Shown here piece by piece: positions 56,744 through 62,013 of a DNA stretch of 62,013 nucleotides. Source of the stretch: Alkalibacterium sp. (GTDB lineage Bacteria; Bacillota; Bacilli; Lactobacillales; Carnobacteriaceae_A); NCBI GenBank assembly GCA_020832185.1, contig JAFIFE010000023.1:281301-343313 (forward strand), given 5' to 3'. A model generated the notes under the pieces. It was not told the origin of the DNA, searched no databases, and saw only the letters and a program-made list of their open reading frames with translations. The position numbers and the translations under genes are program-made. Each line of letters starts with the position of its first letter. Within the stretch, counting starts at the first letter, position 1.

Positions 56744-57388
56744 ATGTCCAAAATGTTCAAAGCTTTACTGTCAATCGTTACTGCACTTATGCTAACAGTC
56801 GCATTAGCTCCAACCGCATTTGCCGAAAACCACGAGGAAGAACCTCAGACAATTGTTGATATTGCCGTCGGAAATGATGATTTCAGTATTTTAGTTGCCG
56901 CCTTACAACAAGCTGAATTAGTTGAAACACTGCAGGGAGACGGACCGTTCACAGTATTCGCACCAACTAACGATGCATTTGCAGCTTTACTTGAAGCACT
57001 GGACATTACTGCTGAAGAATTGTTAGCTCAACCTGACTTAGCTAACGTGTTACTTTACCACGTGGTTTCTGGTCAAGTCATGGCAGGAGATTTAGAAGAT
57101 GGAATGGAAGCAGAAACAGTCAATGGTGAAACAGTGACATTTGATTTAAGTGGAGATCCTATGGTCAATGACTCAACTATTGTCCAGACCGACATTGAAG
57201 CTTCAAATGGAGTAATTCACGTGATTGATGCAGTCCTGGTCCCATCTAACTTTACCTTACAAGATGTAGAAATGGAAGAAGATGCTGTTCCGGAAACAGG
57301 GGTAGAATCAAATGTTCTATTACTTGCTGGATTAGTTGTCACAGCTGGTGCATTCATCTTCGTTTACACTAAAAAACAGACAGCTTAA
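56744..57388 (+). CDS. Cell-wall-anchored fasciclin (FAS1) domain protein
   Basis: This exported surface protein has 214 residues: a signal peptide (cleaved after about residue 27, TAFAEN), one FAS1 domain (about 35-172) and a C-terminal sorting signal. FAS1 motif H1 reads GPFTVFAPTNDAFAAL; the YHVVSG and NGVIHVIDAVLVP (H2) motifs are present. The sorting signal is VPETG (182-186), a hydrophobic stretch and KKQTA. FAS1 domains mediate adhesion. AAAGGAG precedes the ATG. The divergent sortase gene next door is probably dedicated to it. The mature protein is very acidic. Confidence 0.9.
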   Translation: MSKMFKALLSIVTALMLTVALAPTAFAENHEEEPQTIVDIAVGNDDFSILVAALQQAELVETLQGDGPFTVFAPTNDAFAALLEALDITAEELLAQPDLANVLLYHVVSGQVMAGDLEDGMEAETVNGETVTFDLSGDPMVNDSTIVQTDIEASNGVIHVIDAVLVPSNFTLQDVEMEEDAVPETGVESNVLLLAGLVVTAGAFIFVYTKKQTA

Positions 57389-57418
57389 GTATCAATAAGT
57401 TGAGACTTTAAATAAGAT

Positions 57419-57458
57419 AAAATCCTCGAGTGACTACAGTCACTCGAGGATTTTTTTA
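57419..57458. terminator. Bidirectional terminator, fasciclin and rqcH genes
   Basis: AATCCTCGAGTGAC pairs perfectly with GTCACTCGAGGATT and is followed by seven T; the T run reaches the rqcH stop codon. Confidence 0.92.
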
Positions 57459-59162
57459 GTTTGTCGTGTTTAATTTTAGAGCTCTTACCGCATCATCACT
57501 TGGTGTGACAAAATAAGTGGTTTGTCCTTCGTAAATAACATACCCCGGTTTTGCACCATTTGGTTTTTTGATGTGTTTGACTTGAACCACGTCCACCGGA
57601 ACTGATGAAGATAAGCGGAACTTACTGTAGTAGGCCGCAAGTATACACGCTTCTTCAATCGTCTGTTCAGACGGATCGTCGTTTTCAATAATGACGTGCG
57701 AGCCTGGGATATCTTTTGCATGAGCCCAGAAATATGACTTTCTAGCTTTCTTAAGTGTCAGCTCATCGTTTTGAGTATTGTTTTTACCCACCAGAATCGA
57801 AGTTCCATCGCTTGAGGTGAATGATTCAGGTTTCGATCTGGTCTGTTTTTTCTTTTTAGCACTTTTTTTCTTCTTGAGATAATGCCCATCACGCAATTCT
57901 TCTCTTATATCTTCTATATCTGAGAGAGACGCAATTGACAGCTGGGTAAGAAGCGTATCGAAATAATCCGTTTCTGCCTGTGTCGATCTGATCTGTTTGG
58001 TCAGATGGATTTTCGCGCTTTTAAGCTTCTGATACCTTGAAAAATAGCGCTGTGCGTTCTCTGCAGGTGTTTTCTGAGGATTCAACTCGATAGATAAAGG
58101 GGCATCCTCTTCATAGAAATTGGGTAACTCAACGTGTTCGTCCCCTTTGGTCACTTCATGCAGGTAAGCTGTCAGCACTTCACCTTTAACTCGTATGGCA
58201 TCCGCTTTTTCTGTATCCTTTAGTTCTTTCTTTAGCTTGATCAGCTTCTTTTCGTTTTTCTGGTGAAAAGTCTTTACCAGCTGAGTCAAGTCATTAGCCT
58301 GCTGGTGCACGCGGTCTCGTTCTGCCTTGTCCTGATAGTAGCGGTCCATCAGTTCACTCAAAGAATCAAATGTAAACTTTTCTCCTTTAATGTGCTTGAA
58401 GTCAAAAGGGGTATAAAACTCTTTATGCCCATCTCGAGTCAACGTAGGGGAGAGTCTGTCCGGCGTATAGGACTGCATAAAGTCCTGAAAAACTGCTTCA
58501 GGAGAATCGTCTGTCTGATCTTCCATACGGTAAACCAGTTCTGTGGCGGCTTCTTTTCCAAATCCCTGAAACGTCGACTGAATCCATTTGATTTTGTCAG
58601 AGGTATCTAAATCATCGACCTCTAATTTCCCATCATAAGTGAAGGGGTTTTCTCTATCCTGATTTGGTGCCTCAACGTACTGTGCACCGGGCAAAAGGGT
58701 ACGGTAAGTGTTCTGACTGGAGGGCACATGACGTATAGCATCGATCAGCTTATTAGTGGACGTATTGATCAGCAGAATATTGCTGTGACGTCCCATTATT
58801 TCAACGACAAGAGACAGCAGTTCAGTGTCTCCCAGTTCATTTCTACTCTTAAATGTAAAAACGAGTTGCCGGTCATTTTCTTTCTGGTCAATGGATTCTA
58901 TGATCGCACCTTCCAGGTGTTTTCTAAGAATCATACAGAAATGAGGGGCATTAGCAGGATTATCAAAGGGAATGGTCGTCAACTGAGCGCGTGCATATTG
59001 TGGATGCGCAGACAATAGAAGAGAGACGTTTTTTCTATTCGCTCTAATTTTAATGATAATTTCATTTTCAAAGGGCTGCTGAATTTTAGATAAGCGGCCA
59101 CCTTCACATTGGTTTTTCAGTTCGTGCGTGAGGGAATGTACAAAAAGTCCATCAAAAGACAT
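57456..59162 (-). CDS. rqcH: Rqc2 homologue RqcH (NFACT protein)
   Basis: RqcH binds obstructed 50S subunits carrying peptidyl-tRNA and adds alanine tails that mark the stalled chain for degradation. The 568-residue protein has NFACT-N (1-180), two helix-hairpin-helix domains, a long coiled coil (about 280-420) and NFACT-R (about 450-560, SYFWAHAKDIPGSHVII). The Asp97-Arg98 pair required for Ala-tailing in Bacillus is present at those exact positions. AAAGGAG fits the ATG at 59162; the open frame upstream is not used. Older annotation as fibronectin-binding protein reflects a secondary property. Confidence 0.95.
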   Translation of the reverse strand: MSFDGLFVHSLTHELKNQCEGGRLSKIQQPFENEIIIKIRANRKNVSLLLSAHPQYARAQLTTIPFDNPANAPHFCMILRKHLEGAIIESIDQKENDRQLVFTFKSRNELGDTELLSLVVEIMGRHSNILLINTSTNKLIDAIRHVPSSQNTYRTLLPGAQYVEAPNQDRENPFTYDGKLEVDDLDTSDKIKWIQSTFQGFGKEAATELVYRMEDQTDDSPEAVFQDFMQSYTPDRLSPTLTRDGHKEFYTPFDFKHIKGEKFTFDSLSELMDRYYQDKAERDRVHQQANDLTQLVKTFHQKNEKKLIKLKKELKDTEKADAIRVKGEVLTAYLHEVTKGDEHVELPNFYEEDAPLSIELNPQKTPAENAQRYFSRYQKLKSAKIHLTKQIRSTQAETDYFDTLLTQLSIASLSDIEDIREELRDGHYLKKKKSAKKKKQTRSKPESFTSSDGTSILVGKNNTQNDELTLKKARKSYFWAHAKDIPGSHVIIENDDPSEQTIEEACILAAYYSKFRLSSSVPVDVVQVKHIKKPNGAKPGYVIYEGQTTYFVTPSDDAVRALKLNTTN

Positions 59163-59196
59163 CTTAAAACTCCTTTCGTCTAGCAAAGTCTTGTCC

Positions 59197-59226
59197 ATTA
59201 TAGCACTCATTTACCCTTTACAACAA
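59197..59226 (-). promoter_or_regulatory. rqcH promoter
   Basis: On the minus strand TTGTTG (plus 59221-59226), an 18-base spacer and TATAAT (59197-59202), with an extended TGC before it, lie 35 bases before rqcH. Confidence 0.6.
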
Positions 59227-59268
59227 ATCATCAAAAAAGATTGCTCATTTTTAAAAGTCATGCTATAG

Positions 59269-59297
59269 TTGACGTATGCAAATAATTAGACTATTTT
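59269..59297 (+). promoter_or_regulatory. Promoter of the marR-ECF S gene pair
   Basis: TTGACG (59269-59274), a 17-base spacer and TATTTT (59292-59297). Overlapping AT-rich half-sites could bind the MarR protein itself, but no clear palindrome was seen. Confidence 0.55.
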
Positions 59298-59320
59298 CAT
59301 AATAAGAAAGGGGAATGACA

Positions 59321-59752
59321 GTGGATTCACCAGAAAAAACTGACGTCTTACTCGATAAAATTACAGATTTAAACCAATTATACAAGCAAGTAGCCGAATT
59401 AGTATTACACGAGCACGGCCTTTCAAGCTCTGCGATCAATTTAATCAAACTGATGGGCGAAAATGAGTACACACTTAAGCAGATTACAGAACTGAGTCGC
59501 CTGGATAAATCAACGGTCAGTCGACAAATGAATGCTTTAGTCAAGAAAGACTTTGTGACCAAAACAACAGGACAAGACAAGCGGTATGCATATTTTACTG
59601 TAACTGAAAAAGCAAAAACTGTGTTTTCTGAGTATCACTCACATTTAGAAAAGAAATTTGAGTCGATTCTGTCAGGATGGACTCAGGAAGAAGTTCATAT
59701 GTTAACTGTTTTAGTCGGTCGCTTAAATAGAAGCATGACCAACCGTATTTAA
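59321..59752 (+). CDS. MarR family transcriptional regulator
   Basis: This 143-residue winged-helix regulator has the MarR layout: N-terminal dimer helices, a recognition-helix region (YTLKQITELSRLDKSTVSRQMNALVKKDFV), the wing with DKRYAYFTVTEKA, and C-terminal dimer helices. The ATG at 59315 lies one base after AAAGGGG, while a GTG at 59321 is 7 bases from it, so the GTG is chosen. The next gene, 30 bases on, encodes an ECF transporter S component, the likely target. The ligand is unknown. Confidence 0.88.
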   Translation: MDSPEKTDVLLDKITDLNQLYKQVAELVLHEHGLSSSAINLIKLMGENEYTLKQITELSRLDKSTVSRQMNALVKKDFVTKTTGQDKRYAYFTVTEKAKTVFSEYHSHLEKKFESILSGWTQEEVHMLTVLVGRLNRSMTNRI

Positions 59753-59782
59753 ATAGAAAAGGTTATTGTAGAGGAGAAAACT

Positions 59783-60385
59783 ATGTTCACTAATAAGAAG
59801 ATGTCAAAACCCCACCGCATTGCACTGCTGGGAATCTTGACTGCTATTATACTGATCCAGAATTTTGTGCCGTTTTTAGGAAATATTCCGATTCCACCTC
59901 TTAATCCAACGATTATACATATTACTGTTATAGTTGCGACACTCACTATGAGTACGAGTGACGGGATCATAATCGGAACGATCTGGGGAATCACACGAAT
60001 GATCAGAGCGTATACTATGCCTGCAACGCCACTAGATTTGCTGCTCTGGACTAACCCGATGATTGCATTAGTTCCGCGTATGCTTATCGGCTTGACGACT
60101 GGATTATCATACAAGTTGTCACACAGACTGTTTCCGAAAAAAGACAAAATTGCGCTGGCTAGTGCTTCTGTCGTCGGTTCATTCACAAATACCATATTTG
60201 TGCTTTTGTTTATCTATATTTTCTTTGGAGAACCTTATGCACAGGCCATCGATGTAGACATCAGCAATCTGGCAGGAGCTTTAGCTGTCATAGTTGGAAC
60301 TAACGGTGTTGCAGAAGCAATCGCAGCCGCTATCATTGCTCCGTTAGTCACTATCCCGCTAAGAAAGATCACGTATAAAAAGTAA
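59783..60385 (+). CDS. ECF transporter S component (PanT-like)
   Basis: This is a membrane substrate-binding subunit of an energy-coupling factor vitamin transporter. It has 200 residues with about six helices, starting with LLGILTAIILIQNFVPFLG and NPTIIHITVIVAT, as in the PanT/DUF3816 group. It needs the shared EcfAA'T module, absent from this window. The substrate may be pantothenate by family resemblance, but this is weak. AGAGGAG precedes the ATG. It follows a MarR regulator and is followed by a strong terminator. Confidence 0.82.
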   Translation: MFTNKKMSKPHRIALLGILTAIILIQNFVPFLGNIPIPPLNPTIIHITVIVATLTMSTSDGIIIGTIWGITRMIRAYTMPATPLDLLLWTNPMIALVPRMLIGLTTGLSYKLSHRLFPKKDKIALASASVVGSFTNTIFVLLFIYIFFGEPYAQAIDVDISNLAGALAVIVGTNGVAEAIAAAIIAPLVTIPLRKITYKK

Positions 60386-60402
60386 GGTGACCAATCACCT
60401 AT

Positions 60403-60476
60403 CCTGATTTGCCTATCAGATTCCCCAGCGACTATTTGTCAGCTGAGAAGTCTGAGCAGGCAGATCAGTTTTTTTA
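60403..60476 (+). terminator. Terminator after the ECF S component gene
   Basis: CTGATTTGCCT pairs with AGGCAGATCAG, with inner TCAGA/TCTGA and CAGC/GCTG pairs, followed by TTTTTTT. Confidence 0.85.
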
Positions 60477-60557
60477 TATTACGGGTGTTATCGTTTTCAT
60501 TTATTCTTATCTGGTGGTACTGTATACCTGTTAAATATGTTGAAAGGGGAATATTCA

Positions 60558-61697
60558 ATGAGAGCAGTTACGTTTCAAGGAAAAGAAAAAATAGCTGTGA
60601 CAACCGTTCCTGATCCTAAGATACAGGATCCGACAGACGTGATTATAAGGGTGACTTCGACCGCCATTTGCGGTTCTGATCTGCATTTATACCATCATGG
60701 CAATCTTGTTTTAGATAACGATTATGTTATTGGCCATGAGCCGATGGGTATTGTGGAAGAGGTCGGTCCCGACGTGAAAAACTTAAAAGTGGGCGATAGA
60801 ATAGTTGTGCCGTTTAATGTCAGCTGTGGAGACTGTTATTTCTGTGACCACGACATGGAAAGTCAGTGCGACCGTTCCAATAAAAACCCGGAAACAGACT
60901 ATGGAGGATTATTTGGATTCGGTAAACTGAATGGGGATTATCCTGGAGGACAGGCAGAATTTATGCGTATTCCATATGCTGATCAGAATTCGTTTAAGAT
61001 TCCTGACCAGTCTGTTCCTGATGAAAAAGTGTTATTCCTTTCAGATATTGTGCCGACAGCTTTCTGGAGTGTCGAGCATGCAGGCGTGAAAAAAGGCGAT
61101 ACCGTCATTGTGCTCGGATGCGGTCCAGTCGGCTTACTCACTCAAAAATTTGCCAAATTAAAAGGAGCAAAACGCGTGATCGCAGTCGACCACGTGCCGA
61201 ACCGTCTAGAATACGCAGCGAAAAAAATTGGAGTAGAAACTTTAAACTTTGAAGAAGTTGATTTGCCAAGTTTCGCTCTGAAAGACATGACTCACGGTGG
61301 AGCTGATGTCGTGATCGACTGTGTCGGAATGGATGGGAAAGAACGGAAAATCGAAAAAGTGACCAATCTGATTTCTCTTCAGAGGGGAACCACCAGTCCA
61401 ATCGAAATGGCCAGTATTGCCGTTAAAAAATTCGGGACGATCATGATTACAGGCGTCTACCTCACTCCTGCCTCCAACTTCCCGATCAATAATATTTTCG
61501 CTAGAAACATTACCGTTAAATCAGGCCAAACACCGGTTCCTCATCTCATGCCTAAATTGTATGATATGATCATGAAAGGCGACATTGATCCAAGTGATCT
61601 GATTACTCATGTGATGCCTATGGAGCAGGCGTCGACTGCGTATGACCTTTTTGACAAAAAAGAAGACAACAACATCAAATTCGTTTTGAAACCTTAG
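60558..61697 (+). CDS. Zinc-dependent alcohol dehydrogenase (AdhB/formaldehyde dehydrogenase-like)
   Basis: This is a medium-chain dehydrogenase of 379 residues. The catalytic zinc ligands lie in AICGSDLH and GHEPMG. The structural zinc is held by the four cysteines of SCGDCYFCDHDMESQC. The Rossmann cofactor loop reads VLGCGPVGLLTQ. Loops and length match the glutathione-independent formaldehyde dehydrogenase or AdhB-like branch of Bacilli. It could detoxify an aldehyde or oxidise an alcohol, using NAD. AAAGGGG lies before the ATG at 60558; the open upstream frame is not supported. It is monocistronic. Confidence 0.9.
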   Translation: MRAVTFQGKEKIAVTTVPDPKIQDPTDVIIRVTSTAICGSDLHLYHHGNLVLDNDYVIGHEPMGIVEEVGPDVKNLKVGDRIVVPFNVSCGDCYFCDHDMESQCDRSNKNPETDYGGLFGFGKLNGDYPGGQAEFMRIPYADQNSFKIPDQSVPDEKVLFLSDIVPTAFWSVEHAGVKKGDTVIVLGCGPVGLLTQKFAKLKGAKRVIAVDHVPNRLEYAAKKIGVETLNFEEVDLPSFALKDMTHGGADVVIDCVGMDGKERKIEKVTNLISLQRGTTSPIEMASIAVKKFGTIMITGVYLTPASNFPINNIFARNITVKSGQTPVPHLMPKLYDMIMKGDIDPSDLITHVMPMEQASTAYDLFDKKEDNNIKFVLKP

Positions 61698-61713
61698 TTA
61701 GCCTAAAACATTT

Positions 61714-61760
61714 CGGCTCGGTCATCTATTGAACAGATGATCCGAGTCGTTTTTGTTTTT
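61714..61760 (+). terminator. Terminator after the alcohol dehydrogenase gene
   Basis: CGGCTCGGTCATCT pairs with AGATGATCCGAGTCG (one wobble and one bulge), followed by TTTTTG and more T. Confidence 0.85.
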
Positions 61761-62013
61761 TCAAATCCGGCAGATTGACTCTCGCTATGATGAGTTTCAA
61801 GTGAACAGTGACCAGTTTAAGCAGTCCAAAATCAGTACCAAGTAGAGGGGCGTCAAAGAGATGAGTGGGTGTTGTGTTTTGCAAGACTTTTCTACACAAC
61901 ATTGCAGAGATAAACTACACAATTTTGCACCTGAAAGATTCTTTTAGTTATTTGTGTTTGGATAGTGCATTCTTTAGTCGAAAACTTTCTCCGGTAAAGC
62001 TTAGTATATGAGC
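61761..62013. other. Non-coding right end of the window
   Basis: No gene is supported. Between 61871 and 61947 there is a GTTGTGT/ACACAAC inverted repeat and an imperfect direct repeat with a 23-base period: TTGCA at 61879, 61902 and 61925, and CTACACAA at 61892 and 61915. The sequence resembles the other AT-rich non-coding stretches of the window. Confidence 0.35.

Noticed and set aside
61879-61947. Iteron-type replication origin
   Set aside because: Only three short, poorly matching repeats and no replication gene nearby; kept only as a low-interest repeat.

Overview
The window is a contiguous stretch of chromosome from a low-GC Gram-positive bacterium of the order Lactobacillales. Evidence for this is the RexA/RexB form of the AddAB nuclease, with RexB lacking the iron-sulphur cysteines, a NiaR-controlled niacin ECF gene, strong AGGAGG-type ribosome-binding sites with many GTG and TTG starts, a glyQS T-box, and gene orders shared with Bacilli (phoH-ybeY-dgkA-cdd-era-recO, dnaG-rpoD, trmK-yqfO, lspA-rluD-pyrR). 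Several features suggest a halotolerant or alkaliphilic member such as Carnobacteriaceae (Alkalibacterium or Marinilactibacillus-like): exported proteins and tails very rich in Asp and Glu, a BCCT osmolyte transporter, and a SwrB-like protein. The genus is an inference. I see no insertion sequence, prophage, CRISPR array, tRNA or rRNA gene; almost everything is core genome.

Layout. 1-5000: sugar-phosphate enzymes (phosphohexomutase, glucose-6-phosphate dehydrogenase, aldehyde dehydrogenase). 5500-8500: cshB RNA helicase, a DUF1189 membrane protein and Mn superoxide dismutase. 8875-11320: an elongation-type class B PBP and rpmG on the opposite strand. 11675-15075: a BCCT transporter with a long charged N-terminus, a SwrB-like protein, an MltG-like protein without its catalytic half, and an unknown small protein. 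15227-20200: rhomboid protease, glucokinase, YqgU-like lipoprotein, a cysteine-less rhodanese and a 14-helix drug exporter. 20273-22533: PPDK regulatory protein, zur, rpsU (a 57-codon gene with a TTG start) and yqeY. 22816-27271: the phoH-to-recO operon. 27299-30594: T-box and glyQS. 30680-33576: ABC exporter, niaR and niaX with a NiaR operator. 34215-37240: dnaG-rpoD. 37409-39933: rplY (ctc) and two stress-type YflT-domain proteins. 40083-50657: trmK, yqfO, pepT, rexB, rexA. 50827-53614 (minus strand): an exported cell-wall operon. 53820-55763: lspA, rluD-type synthase, pyrR. 55826-57388: a class B-like sortase divergent from a fasciclin protein with a VPETG sorting signal. 57456-61697: rqcH, a MarR regulator with an ECF S component, and a zinc alcohol dehydrogenase.

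How it fits together. Translation and its quality control are strongly represented (ybeY, era, rpsU, glyQS, cshB, trmK, rluD, rqcH, rplY). Envelope work is the second theme: PBP, undecaprenol/diacylglycerol kinase, lspA, deacetylase, glycoside hydrolase and sortase. Stress functions (sodA, BCCT, YflT/DUF2382 proteins, rexAB) are spread between. The most interesting candidates for something undescribed are the sortase-fasciclin pair, palindromes sitting on promoters (pgm, PBP, phoH operon), structured leaders (BCCT, rpsU), and two repeat-rich non-coding stretches at 5040-5460 and 33577-34110.
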